A DNA stretch of 64,000 nt from Hyphomicrobium_A sp963812795 (GTDB lineage: Bacteria; Pseudomonadota; Alphaproteobacteria; Rhizobiales; Hyphomicrobiaceae), in the NCBI GenBank assembly GCA_963812795.1, contig CAWEWG010000013.1, positions 62,001-126,000 on the forward strand, given 5' to 3'. Position numbers and translations under genes: made by a program. Of the stretch, positions 9,134 through 17,689 are shown piece by piece. Each line of letters opens with the position of its first letter. Positions within the stretch are counted from its first letter, which is position 1. The notes under the pieces are model-generated. The model did no database searches and had not been told where the DNA came from. It worked only from the letters and a program-made list of their open reading frames with translations.

Positions 9134-10013
9134 ATGGAAACGGCACAGCTCGATATTGGCTGCAGCGTCACCGGCATTGATGCCGCCAAGGCCACCAAGT
9201 CCCAGATCAATAAGCTACGCGACCTGCTCTACCGCAACCGCCTGATCGTCCTCAAGGACCAGAGCCTCGACGAAGCCGCCTACTGCAAGTTCGCCCAAAC
9301 GCGTCGGCAACCCGGTCCCCTACCTGCAGGACAACTATCACCACCCCGAATTCCCGCTGATCTTCGTCTCCTCGAACGTCAAGAAGGAAGGCAAGCAGAT
9401 CGGCGTCGCCCGCACCGGCGGCTACTGGCACTCCGACACGTCCTTCGAGAAGGATCCCAAGTTCATCACCATGCTGATGCCGAAGGTTCTGCCGAAGAAC
9501 TTCGCGCGCTCTACCCGCTTCATCGACATGGCGGCCGTGTACGAGGGCCTGCCGCAGACGATCAAGGACAAGCTCGCCGGTCGCGAGTTCCTGCATACCG
9601 GCAAGATGCGCTACAAGGTGCGCGCCCAGGATGCCGGCTACGACATCTTCGAAATCCTCGCCACCATCGATCAGCTCTGCCCGGCCGTGCGCCATCCGGC
9701 GGTGATCGAGCACCCCTACACCAAGGAAAAGGTGCTCTACGGCAACCGCGGCTTCACGCTCTCCATAGCCGATGCCTCGCTCGACGAGTCGGCTTCCCTG
9801 CTGAAACAGATCTTCGACTTTGCCGAGACGCAGCGCTTCGTTCGCGAAGTGCAGTGGTCGATGGGCGACGTCATTATCTGGGACAACCGCTTCCTCGCTC
9901 ACACCTCCGGCCGCAACGAAGGCCTCGAGGAAGAGACGATGATGTACCGCATCACTCTGCAGGACGGCATGCCGCTCTGCGCCAGCCAAATCAATTCGAA
10001 GGTTGCTGCCTAA
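9134..10013 (+). CDS. Fe(II)/2-oxoglutarate-dependent oxygenase, TauD family, ScoE/Rv0097-like (one frameshift)
   Basis: After removing one extra base (near 9293, in GCCCAAA) the product is 292 residues. Iron ligands are visible: His99 and Asp101 in GYWHSDTSF, and His256 in DNRFLAHTSGR. The segment NYHHPEFPLIFVSS, the WHSD motif and the YKVRAQDAGYD region match my recollection of the mycobacterial/Streptomyces isonitrile-forming oxygenases Rv0097/ScoE, which decarboxylate an N-carboxymethyl beta-amino acid to an isonitrile. K161 and R163 in YKVR lie where those enzymes bind a substrate carboxylate (from memory, to be aligned). The next gene is an FcoT homologue, as in those clusters. The uncorrected frame reads on into that gene and mimics a fusion. 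Confidence 0.82.
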
Positions 10014-10054
10014 CGCTCAACGCAAAATTTCAGCTCAAGCCCATGGGGACGGCC

Positions 10055-10765
10055 ATGTGTTCAATTGCTCAAATCGATGGTTCAACTGCGACGGTAGTTT
10101 CCAATCCCACCAAGGCTTGCGGCCTCGGTCCCTGCAGCGGAGCGTGCAAGCGCTTCGCCGCAGCCAAAGCGATGCTCGAGATCGAGGCTCCCGCCAAGGC
10201 GGAGCCGCAGTTCCCGATCGCGATTGCCGACGAGTTCACCGCCGAGATCCTGAAGCCCTACCGTGAGAACGCCACCTACCTGAAGGCGGCGGAGATTGTC
10301 GAGGTCAACGACAAGACGGCAATCGCCGGTACCGACCAGAAACTGATCGTCGGCAAGGGCCGCTTCTCGATCCCCGAGAGCTGCTACATCGACTCTACCG
10401 GCCACTTCAACGCGGTCGAGTTCAACATCTGCTACAACCAGCTGGCTTATGTGCTCTTCGCCGGCTGCATCGATGCGGGCGTCATGCACAAGGTCCGCGC
10501 CGGCGACGTTCAGATCCCGACGATGACCGAGTTCAAGCATCACCAGCTGCCGGCGATGATGATCGTCGCCCTGGAGAGCCGCTACTTCAAGCCGCTCGAC
10601 AGCAATGATTTCACGGCCGAGCTATCGATCAACAAGATCTCGGCGGTCGGCAACGCCTGGTTCTTCTTCACGACCATCACCTTCTCCGACCGCGAGGGCG
10701 TGAAGGCGAAGGGCTCCGTGACGCTGGCCTTCAGCCCCTCCTACAACCCCAACACGGTGCACTGA
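10055..10765 (+). CDS. FcoT-family thioesterase-like protein (ScoD/Rv0098-like)
   Basis: A 236-residue protein whose last ~180 residues match the FcoT long-chain fatty acyl-CoA thioesterase family of hotdog-fold proteins. Key stretches are GRFSIPESCYIDSTGHFNAV, NICYNQLAYVLFAG and KHHQLPAMMIV, with ESRYFKPL. In isonitrile pathways the FcoT homologue ScoD helps add glycine to an enoyl-carrier-protein substrate and release the product that ScoE oxidises (established for Streptomyces and mycobacterial clusters). An unusual N-terminal ~55 residues precede the domain and include three close cysteines (CGLGPCSGAC). ATG 10055 is chosen; ATG 10043 is possible. It begins 41 bases after the oxygenase stop. 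Confidence 0.85.
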   Translation: MCSIAQIDGSTATVVSNPTKACGLGPCSGACKRFAAAKAMLEIEAPAKAEPQFPIAIADEFTAEILKPYRENATYLKAAEIVEVNDKTAIAGTDQKLIVGKGRFSIPESCYIDSTGHFNAVEFNICYNQLAYVLFAGCIDAGVMHKVRAGDVQIPTMTEFKHHQLPAMMIVALESRYFKPLDSNDFTAELSINKISAVGNAWFFFTTITFSDREGVKAKGSVTLAFSPSYNPNTVH

Positions 10766-10768
10766 TCC

Positions 10769-11641
10769 ATGACTGAGCTCACCGCCATCCAATCGGCCGA
10801 AACGCTCGCCGCGTTGCGCGCGCTGGCCGGCTTCGAGACCGGACTTGCCACGCCGTGCCGCGATCTCTTTGCGAGCCATTTCCTGAGCTGCAAGAACCGT
10901 GCGCTGCTCCGCTTCGCCCCCCAGCGTCTGCTGCGCTCGCTGATCGACCGGGCCTCGCCAGGCAGCTACTGCTTTGCCATCGCCCGCACCCGTCATTTCG
11001 ACGAGGCGCTGCTGGCCGGCGTGCGCGCCGGTATCAAGCAGGTGGTGATCCTCGGCGCCGGATACAATTCGCGGGCGTTCCGCTTCAAGGATCAGCTCGA
11101 CGGCGTGCGGGTGTTCGAGCTCGACCATCCCGGCACGCAGGCCCGCAAGTTGAATCTGCTTTTGGCCGGCAATGCCGAGATCCCGACCAACGTCACCTAC
11201 GTCGGCATCGACTTCGCCAAACAGTCCTTCCGGAAACTGCTGCCGCGGCATGGCTTCCGCAGCGACGTGAAGACGCTGTTCCTGTGGGAGGGCGTCTCCT
11301 ACTACCTGCCGCTGCAGGCCGTCGACGACGTGCTGAAGTTCGTTGCCGGCTGCGCGCCTGGAAGCTCGGTGGTGTTCGACTACGCCCTGGAGAGCTTCGT
11401 CAATGGCGACACTGGCACGTATGGCGGCGAGCAGATTGCGCGCTGGCTGAAGAAAATCGGCGAGCCGTTCCTGTTCGGTCTCAACCCGGCACACGCACAA
11501 CGCTTCCTCGCCAACCGCGGGCTGCGGGTCGCCTCGCACGTCGGACCATCGGATTTGGAGCGGATGTACCTCACGACACAGAGCAATCGCCCCCTTGGGC
11601 GCACATTGGGCCACGTGCGCATCATCGAAGCGCAGGTCTAA
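10769..11641 (+). CDS. class I SAM-dependent methyltransferase, LCMT/TIGR00027 type
   Basis: A 290-residue methyltransferase of the leucine carboxyl methyltransferase-like family often found in secondary metabolism. The SAM-binding loop is VVILGAGYNSRAFR (about residues 91-104), followed by the acidic strand end FELDHPGTQARK, which contacts SAM ribose, and by LFLWEGVSYYLPLQAV. Members often methylate carboxylates or hydroxyls of small molecules. It starts 3 bases after the thioesterase stop, so it is almost certainly co-translated and acts on the same product. A carboxyl methylation step would mask the free acid of an isonitrile product (inference). Confidence 0.88.
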   Translation: MTELTAIQSAETLAALRALAGFETGLATPCRDLFASHFLSCKNRALLRFAPQRLLRSLIDRASPGSYCFAIARTRHFDEALLAGVRAGIKQVVILGAGYNSRAFRFKDQLDGVRVFELDHPGTQARKLNLLLAGNAEIPTNVTYVGIDFAKQSFRKLLPRHGFRSDVKTLFLWEGVSYYLPLQAVDDVLKFVAGCAPGSSVVFDYALESFVNGDTGTYGGEQIARWLKKIGEPFLFGLNPAHAQRFLANRGLRVASHVGPSDLERMYLTTQSNRPLGRTLGHVRIIEAQV

Positions 11642-11648
11642 ACGGCTT

Positions 11649-11662
11649 TTGACGGAGCAAAC
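11649..11662 (+). repeat. 14-base translation-leader repeat, copy 2
   Basis: TTGACGGAGCAAAC, identical to 9118-9131, carries the GGAG Shine-Dalgarno 7 bases before the ATG of the acyltransferase-like gene. Two copies in one cluster suggest duplicated or co-selected translation signals. Confidence 0.6.
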
Positions 11663-11664
11663 CA

Positions 11665-12675
11665 ATGGCCGCCCTTTCCAACACAGCAGCATCCGGGTTC
11701 GAAGCCTCGACACCAGCCCCGACCCCGCCGCGGCGAATCGATTGGTCGGGCCTCTGGTTCCGCATCGTCGAAAGCGAAGGCGAGTTCGTCGGCATGCGGG
11801 GAGGCCGCAAGGCACCAGACGGCCAGATCGCCTGGGTGTTCCCCTCGCATGCCGAATACGACGGCCTCGGCGGCTTCGTGCACGTGCTGCGCAACGCCTT
11901 TCCCGGACGCGAATTCAAGGTGCCGGTTCGCCAAAGCCGCGCGCCATCGCTGGCCAAACGCGCCGCGGCACTCCTGCGTATGATCGCGCAAAAGCCAGTC
12001 CCCGCCGCCGCCTGGAAGGGCTACGACGCCAACTGGTCCGGCCGCCGTCCGCATGCGGGCAGCGAATTCGCCACCATGTTCTTCTCCAAGGAGGTCACCC
12101 GCCGCCTAAACGCCGCGTCGCGTACCAATGGCGTCTCGCTCAACAGCCTTCTGATGCATACGTTGGCCAAGGCGAGCCAACCCGATCTCGAGGCCGGTCC
12201 GCGGTTGTGGATGATGCCCGTCAACATGCGCGGGCCGGTGAAGCTCGAGCGCGACACCGCCAACCAGACGGGCTACCTGCAGATTTCCATCCCCGACGAC
12301 GCGTCGATCGGCGACGTTCAGGATCAATTGAAGCTCGCCCTCCGCCGGCGCGACCACTGGGCCTCGTGGGCGTTCCTCAACATCAGCCAGCTCGTCGGCT
12401 ACGCCGGCATCCGCCACATCTTCAAATTCCAGATGAAGCGCTTCCAGAACCGGCCGTTCGTCGGCTCGTTCTCCAATCTCGGGGCATGGAGCGGCGTCGG
12501 CGAGTGGTGCATATGCCCGCTGGTGACCCTCACCTCGCCGGTCGGCGTCGGCGCCATTGTCTGCGATGGGCGCCTGGCACTGACGGTCGAAGCCCATGCT
12601 TCGATCAAGCGCGAAGCCGGGTGGACGCAGTCGCTGATGGACCGTTGGACCGCGCTGCTGCAATCTGCGGAGTGA
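11665..12675 (+). CDS. condensation/acyltransferase-superfamily-like protein with HxxxDG motif
   Basis: A 336-residue protein that I do not place in a named family, but which carries SHAEYDGLGG (His62, Asp66, Gly67). This is the HxxxDG active-site signature of the CoA-dependent acyltransferase superfamily (NRPS condensation domains, WES/DGAT, PapA). Other superfamily-like traits are the middle segment MMPVNMRGPVKLE, resembling the (V/L)NxR motif, and the C-terminal strand pair CICPLVTLTSPVGVG/GRLALTVEAHASI. No Arg/Lys-rich transmembrane part is seen. It sits between methyltransferase and P450 and shares a leader sequence with the oxygenase gene. A role in joining an acyl group to an amine or alcohol of the cluster product is inferred. 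Confidence 0.7.
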   Translation: MAALSNTAASGFEASTPAPTPPRRIDWSGLWFRIVESEGEFVGMRGGRKAPDGQIAWVFPSHAEYDGLGGFVHVLRNAFPGREFKVPVRQSRAPSLAKRAAALLRMIAQKPVPAAAWKGYDANWSGRRPHAGSEFATMFFSKEVTRRLNAASRTNGVSLNSLLMHTLAKASQPDLEAGPRLWMMPVNMRGPVKLERDTANQTGYLQISIPDDASIGDVQDQLKLALRRRDHWASWAFLNISQLVGYAGIRHIFKFQMKRFQNRPFVGSFSNLGAWSGVGEWCICPLVTLTSPVGVGAIVCDGRLALTVEAHASIKREAGWTQSLMDRWTALLQSAE

Positions 12676-12726
12676 GCGATCCCTGCCACGGGGGGCCGCA
12701 GGATCAGCCTGGACCGAGACGAGCGC

Positions 12727-14107
12727 ATGCCGCCGACGGACGATAGCGAGGCGTTGTATCCGCCGTTTCTGGCAGCACCGCCGGAGCCCCTGAGCCTGCC
12801 GGCCTATTTCCTCGCCTTCGTGCGCAATCCGCTCGGGGCCACACCGGCGATCATCTATCGCGACACTATATTCCAATATCGCGGCCGCCTCACGTATGTG
12901 ACCGACCCGCAGCTGGTCAAACGCATCCTGCTCGACGAGTTCAACGACTTTCCCAAAACCATCGTCGAGCGCTACGTGTTCACGCGGCTGCTCGGCAAGG
13001 GCATTCTTACGTCGCATGGCGCCGAGTGGCGCTGGCAGCGCCAAGCCGCCGCGCCGCTGTTCCGGCACGCCGAAATCGAGCGCTACGCTCCGGTCATGAC
13101 CGAAGCTGCTGAACGCGCTATCGCGGCTTGGCGGCGTCTACCGGCGGGGGGCGAGCGCCTTGTCGATCAAGACACGACGCGCGCGGCGTTCAGCGTCATC
13201 GCCGAAACGATGCTGCACAGCAACGACCCGGCCGTCACCGCCGCGCTCGAGCGTGCCAACCGCGACTACATGCTGCCGCTGTCCTGGCCGGGCGTCTATG
13301 GCGTCCTGGGTCTGCCGGAATGGCTGCCCTATCCGCGCAAATCCGCGCGCCGCGCCGCCGAGCGCGACATGCGGGCCTCCGTCGGAAATCTCGTGCGCGA
13401 GCGGCGCGCGCAATCCCGACGCTCGGGTCGACTTGATGACGCGCCTGCTGACCGCCAAAGACCCGGACAGCGGCCAGACGATGGGCGATGAGCAGATGGT
13501 CGACAATCTGCTGACGTTCCTGCTGGCCGGTCACGAGACGTCTGCCAAATCGCTGGCGTGGATGCTGTATCTCGTCGCGCGGTCCCCACAATGGGAGGCG
13601 CGCATGCACAAGCAGATCACTGAGGTCGCCGGTAGCGGTCCGATAGGCGCGGAACACGTCGACCGCCTGACCGACGTGACCATGTTCATCAAGGAAGCAA
13701 TGCGGCTCTACCCGCCGATCTCGTCGCTCGCGCGTGTGGCGACCAAGGACGTCGACCTCGACGGCACGCTGGTGAAAAAGGACAGCATCATCGTCATGCC
13801 GATCTTCGCCATCCACCGTCACCAGCGATTGTGGGAGGATCCCGGTCGCTTCGATCCCGAGCGGTTCACGCCGGAGCGCGAGGCCAAGCAGGTGCGCTAT
13901 CAGTACATGCCGTTCGGCGCCGGGCCGCGCGTGTGCATCGGCGCCACCTTCGCCATGCTCGAGGCGACAATCCTGCTGGCGTCGTTCGTGCGGGCGGCAC
14001 GCTTCGAGGTGCCGCCCGGTCACGTCCCCGTGCCGCTCTCGCGCATTGCGCTGCAGCCAAAGGGCGGCATGCCGCTCAAAGTCTGGATGCGCGACGCGGC
14101 CGGCTAA
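12727..14107 (+). CDS. cytochrome P450 (one frameshift)
   Basis: Removing one extra base in the GCGCGCGC run near 13405-13415 gives a 459-residue P450. Visible motifs are the C-helix region HGAEWRWQRQAAAPLF (WxxxR), the I-helix oxygen-binding FLLAGHETSAKSLAW, the K-helix EAMR of ExxR, the PERF segment and the heme loop FGAGPRVCIGATFAM with the thiolate Cys. The type resembles the CYP4/CYP102-like bacterial group that hydroxylates fatty-acyl chains; subfamily cannot be set. No ferredoxin or reductase domain is attached, so it needs external partners. It is the last gene of the same-strand cluster starting at 9134 and converges on the next small secreted gene. Confidence 0.9.
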
Positions 14108-14111
14108 AGAT

Positions 14112-14375
14112 TTACTTGCAGGCCTGACGGCGCGCCGTGCATGTCGTCGTCAGCGTGTCATCGGTGCATTTCAATTGCACCGGACCGGCCGGGCGCTCGC
14201 CATGGTCGGCAATGGAGTTCTTCAGCGCGGCGTTGGCCATGAAAACCGCCAGGTCGTAGGTCACCATCGTGGCGACGCCGCCGGCGCGGCGACAGCCGGC
14301 CTCTGCACTCGACACCGTGGCCGCTCCGGCGAGTACGACGGCGAGCGACAAACCGACAAATCCCATGCGCGTCAT
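14112..14375 (-). CDS. small secreted cysteine-containing protein
   Basis: An 87-residue protein from the ATG at 14375, with AGGAGA as ribosome binding site. A signal peptide is clear (GFVGLSLAVVLAGAATVSS, cleavage near AEA). The mature ~60 residues contain four Cys (one near the new N-terminus in GCRRAGG; three near the C-terminus in LKCTDD, TTTCTARRQACK), which suits two disulfides. I do not recognise the family. It ends 4 bases from the stop of the convergent P450 gene. Confidence 0.65.
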   Translation of the reverse strand: MTRMGFVGLSLAVVLAGAATVSSAEAGCRRAGGVATMVTYDLAVFMANAALKNSIADHGERPAGPVQLKCTDDTLTTTCTARRQACK

Positions 14376-14647
14376 GGCGTATCTCCTGCATGCTGCGATG
14401 CTCAAGGCTATCGCAGCGGCCCTCCTCGCGCCGTCGCGGCGGGGGCACATTCCCCTGAAAATTGCCCTCTGCCCCACCGCACGGCCACCTTCAAAGGCGT
14501 TCACCGCGCTGGACGGATTGCCACATGGGCCGCAGCAGCAGTCACGGCAATGCCGCTTTTGCGGCCGCGAATCCGCGTCCGGACGATTGGGATGGGTGAC
14601 GGTTCGTGAAATTCAAACTCAACGCCGCGTTAGGTGCGGCGACAGTC
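14376..14647. other. intergenic region with a weak hairpin after the kinase cassette
   Basis: No coding frame is convincing here. At 14623-14641 CGCCGC and GCGGCG form a 6-bp stem which, read on the minus strand, follows the sensor kinase stop and runs into TTGAGTTTGAATTT. It may be a weak terminator for the three-gene signalling cassette. Confidence 0.35.
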
Positions 14648-15682
14648 CTATATCTCGAAGCACAATACGGCGCGCGTGCCGCGTTCGGCCGGCGGATACG
14701 TCAGTTCCGCACCCAGACGCGTCGACATGCTCTTGATCACCTTGGTGCCGAGCCCCGTTCCCAAGACGGCACCGGCCTGCGACCAGCCGACGCCATCGTC
14801 CTCGACGCTGAGGCATCCCTGGTCGCCCCGCCGGGTCATCTGCACCCGAATATCGCCGCGCTGGTCTCCGGCGTAGGCGTACTTGTAGGCATTGGTGACG
14901 AGCTCGGTGACGATGATGCCGAGCGACACGGCTTTGTCGGGCGGCAATGAAATGGGGTCGGCGGCGAGCTTGATCTCGTGATGACTGCCCCACGCCATCA
15001 TGGCGCTGCGCAGCTCTTCGACGAGCCCCCCCAGATACGCTTCGAGATCGACCGATTGCACGTCGGGCGAGGTGTAAAGCCGCTTGTGGACGCCGGCGAC
15101 CGCGAGAATTCGCGCCTGCATCTCGTCGAGCGCGCGCAGGGCCGAGGGGTCGCTGACTGTCGAGCGCTGCATGTTGGTAAGGGCGGCCACGATGGCGAGC
15201 GAGTTGGCGACGCGGTGGTTGACCTCGCGCAGCATCAGCTCGGCGCGGTCGCGCGCGGCAATCACCTCGCGGTCGGCCGCTTCCTTGTCGCGCCGGAGAC
15301 GCTCCTTTTCTAGGGCAATGACGACGGCCTCGGTGAGCAGCTCGCGGAAGTGACCCTGCACATCCTTCCACACGTAGTCGATGGCGCCGGCCTTGAGGGC
15401 GGCCACCGCGACGCGGCTATCTTCCGAGCCGGTCACGTAGATGACGGGGGGCGCGTTGGCGAGGGCACGAATCAGCGGCAGCACTTGCAAGCCGGTCTGC
15501 CCAGGCATGTGATGATCGAGGCCAACGACGTCGAAATGCCCGGCCCGCAATTTCTCCAGGCCGGCGCCGCCGGACAACGCGAACTCGACCTCGAAGCCGC
15601 GGGCCTGCAGCGTTTTTTGAACGAGTCGTGCCAGGCCCGGGTCGTCGTCGATATACAGGACTTGGGCGCTAGCTTCCGTCAC
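14648..15682 (-). CDS. hybrid receiver-histidine kinase (HisKA_2/HWE-type)
   Basis: A 344-residue protein with the receiver first: VLYIDDDPGLARL supplies the acidic pocket, VVGLDHHMPGQTG the phospho-Asp, and VIYVTGSED the switch Thr. A short coiled linker (EKERLRRDKEAADREV) leads to a HisKA_2-like kinase core: LREVNHRVANSL holds the phospho-His, ELVTNAYKYAY the N box, and EDDGVGW and GTGLGTKVI the ATP lid. It begins with GTG and its GTGA overlaps the stop of the upstream response regulator. No membrane segment is seen, so it is a soluble relay kinase driven by its receiver. It is the last gene of a three-gene cassette. Confidence 0.88.
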   Translation of the reverse strand: MTEASAQVLYIDDDPGLARLVQKTLQARGFEVEFALSGGAGLEKLRAGHFDVVGLDHHMPGQTGLQVLPLIRALANAPPVIYVTGSEDSRVAVAALKAGAIDYVWKDVQGHFRELLTEAVVIALEKERLRRDKEAADREVIAARDRAELMLREVNHRVANSLAIVAALTNMQRSTVSDPSALRALDEMQARILAVAGVHKRLYTSPDVQSVDLEAYLGGLVEELRSAMMAWGSHHEIKLAADPISLPPDKAVSLGIIVTELVTNAYKYAYAGDQRGDIRVQMTRRGDQGCLSVEDDGVGWSQAGAVLGTGLGTKVIKSMSTRLGAELTYPPAERGTRAVLCFEI

Positions 15683-16125
15683 TGCGTTTCCGGAACCTGC
15701 ATCACGGCGAAGAACAGGCCGAGTTGACGTATGGCGTTGGCGAAGTTGTCGTAGTCGACCGGCTTGGTGATGTAGACGTTGGCGCCCAGATCGTAGCAGC
15801 GCTGGATCTCGCGGGCGTCGTCCGTCGTCGTCAGCACGATCACCGGCGTCCGCTTGGTGTGAGCGTTGCCCTTTATCGTCTCCAGGATCGTAATGCCGGT
15901 CATGTCGGGGAGATTCAAATCGAGCAACACAAGGATGTGCTTCTTCGCACTGACTTCTCCTGATCCGTTCGGACCCATCAGGAAGGCGAGCGCGTCGGTC
16001 CCGTTGGAGAAAGCCGTCAGCTCGTTGTTTACCCCGGCGCGGCGAATGTTGCGCTCGATCAAACGCGCGTGACCCTCGTCATCCTCGATCATGACGATGG
16101 AGACGGGTTTACCCTCTAAGCTCAC
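15679..16125 (-). CDS. single-domain response regulator (Rcp1-like)
   Basis: A 148-residue stand-alone receiver. The acidic pair is in VMIEDDEGHARLIERNIRR, the phospho-Asp in LVLLDLNLPDMTG, the switch Thr in VIVLTTTDD, and the conserved Lys in VYITKPVDYDNF. The ERNIRRAG helix and the ASP-to-LP spacing are typical of Rcp1-type receivers that work with phytochrome- or CHASE-type kinases and carry phosphate to a downstream partner. It starts with GTG at 16125, overlaps the end of the upstream kinase by 17 bases, and overlaps the next gene by 4 bases, which implies translational coupling. Confidence 0.9.
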   Translation of the reverse strand: MSLEGKPVSIVMIEDDEGHARLIERNIRRAGVNNELTAFSNGTDALAFLMGPNGSGEVSAKKHILVLLDLNLPDMTGITILETIKGNAHTKRTPVIVLTTTDDAREIQRCYDLGANVYITKPVDYDNFANAIRQLGLFFAVMQVPETQ

Positions 16126-17616
16126 CGGCCAGCTCCGTTTGCGTGCGTAGGTTGCGGGGAAGTCTTACTCGAAAGGTGGTGCCGACACCAAGCTCGGATG
16201 TCAGCGTGATCTGGCCTCCGAGGCGTCGTACCAGAGCCCGGACATGCGCGAGGCCGATGCCCTCGCCCGGCTGATCCTGCGAGCCAGCGCGGCGGAAAAG
16301 ATCGAACACGCGCTCGAAATCCTGATCGCCAATTCCTCGCCCGTTATCCTCAACTTCGATCAAAACCGAGCCGCTGCGGTCTGGTCGGGCGCGAATGGCA
16401 ATGCGGGGAGGCCGGCCGGGCGCACGATATTTCACGGCATTGTCGACGAGATTGCCGAATACCTGTTCGAGGGCGAGGCGGTCGCTGATCAGGGTCGGCA
16501 GCGGCCGCTCGATGTTGAGCTCGCCGTCCGACTCGGTCATGCGGTGCTGCACGCCGTCCGAGATGCCGTCGAACAGGGCGTCGAGATTAACGGCCTCCGG
16601 CTTCAGAGTGCGCTGGCCCTCGCGCGACAGCTTGAGGATCGCGTTAATCAGCGAGTCCATTTTCTTGGTCGACGTCTGGATGAACGAGATCGCCTCCGGT
16701 ACGTCGGTGCTGACCGCCGTCTTGGCGGCAGCGGCCGCCGGCGAAGCATCGATCACCGGATCATCCGTCAGCGCCTGCAAGCTATCGAGCGATGCCTTCA
16801 GCTCGGTCGTGAAACCCATGACGTTGACCAGCGGTGCACGCAGATCGTGGCTGACGATATAGGCGAAACGCTGGATCTCGTCGTTGGCGCGTTGCAGGTC
16901 GATGGTGCGTTCCTTGACGCGCAGCTCCAGGCCCGCATTCAACGTCTCCACCTCGGCGCGCGCCTTGATGACCTCGCGTGTGTAGTTGGTGAGTCGCCCA
17001 CGCCGTACCGCCGCCGGCCAATAGTATCAGTAGGCCGCCGGCGATGGTCGACCAGCGCAATGCGCTTGGCGTTCTCCCGCTGGCTTTCGATGGCCGCAAA
17101 GAGACGCGTCTCGACCACATTTCTTTCGTCTAGGATCAGCGAGCGGATGCGATCCATGATGATCTTGCCGCGATCATCGAGAACGATGGCCATGACCTCG
17201 TCGGTCTTTCCTGCAGCGCTTCAATTCGACGGTCTGTGCCAGCTCCGCCATTTTCGCATCGATGGCGGTCTTCAAGTTCGGCGATGAACTCATCACTGCC
17301 GGGCTGACGGCGCATGACCTGCTGGAGCTTCTTAAGGCCGACATCCGTCTGCGCGACGGCCTCCTGGTACGGCTCGAGATAGCGTGCCTCTCCGGTCAGC
17401 AGATATCCGCGCTGTCCCGTCTCGGCGTCTTGGATGATCGAAAAGAGATCGACGAGGGCGCTGCGCATCTCGCGCGTTGCGATCACTTCCTCGCTGGAAG
17501 CACGTGTGCGCTCCATCATCCAGAACGACAGCCCCACCATCGCCAGCAGGGCCGCGAGGCCGAAGCAGCGTGAACAGCGCCGTGGCGCGCATGAGAGTGA
17601 ATTTGGAAACTGGCAC
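16109..17616 (-). CDS. membrane sensor histidine kinase with CHASE3 domain (five frameshifts)
   Basis: Five single-base excesses (near 17560, 17270, 17225, 17040 and 17000) split a protein of about 500 residues. Restored, it has an N-terminal membrane helix, a CHASE3 sensory domain (IIQDAETGQRGYLLTGEARY), a second membrane helix (TIAGGLLILLAGG), a short coiled coil (LNAGLELRVKERT), then HisKA (FAYIVSHDLRAPLVNV, phospho-His) and HATPase (FGNLVDNAVKYRA, EVEDNGRGI, GEGIGLAHV). This is the common CHASE3-kinase/Rcp1-receiver partner arrangement. The start at GTG 17616 is approximate. A real pseudogene cannot be excluded, but the pattern of breaks matches those in essential genes elsewhere in the window. 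Confidence 0.75.
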
Positions 17617-17633
17617 GCGGCTGTATCTCACTA

Positions 17634-17670
17634 AGAGACCGCCAGCTTGCACCGGCGGTCTCTATATTTT
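17634..17670. terminator. hairpin between pnp and the CHASE3 kinase
   Basis: A perfect 10-bp stem (AGAGACCGCC at 17634-17643 with GGCGGTCTCT at 17654-17663) has a 10-base loop. On the plus strand it is followed by ATATTTTG. On the minus strand, where pnp ends at 17690, it is followed only by TTAGTGAG, so it is a likely but weak terminator for pnp. Confidence 0.55.
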
Positions 17671-17689
17671 GTTATTTCAAAACCGTGAT

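Noticed and set aside
9134..10765. A single open frame that appears to fuse the oxygenase N-terminus to the FcoT-like protein.
   Set aside because: The middle of that frame is out-of-frame oxygenase sequence. The oxygenase motifs (WHSD, DNRFLAH) lie in another frame and one extra base near 9293 explains it. There are two separate genes.
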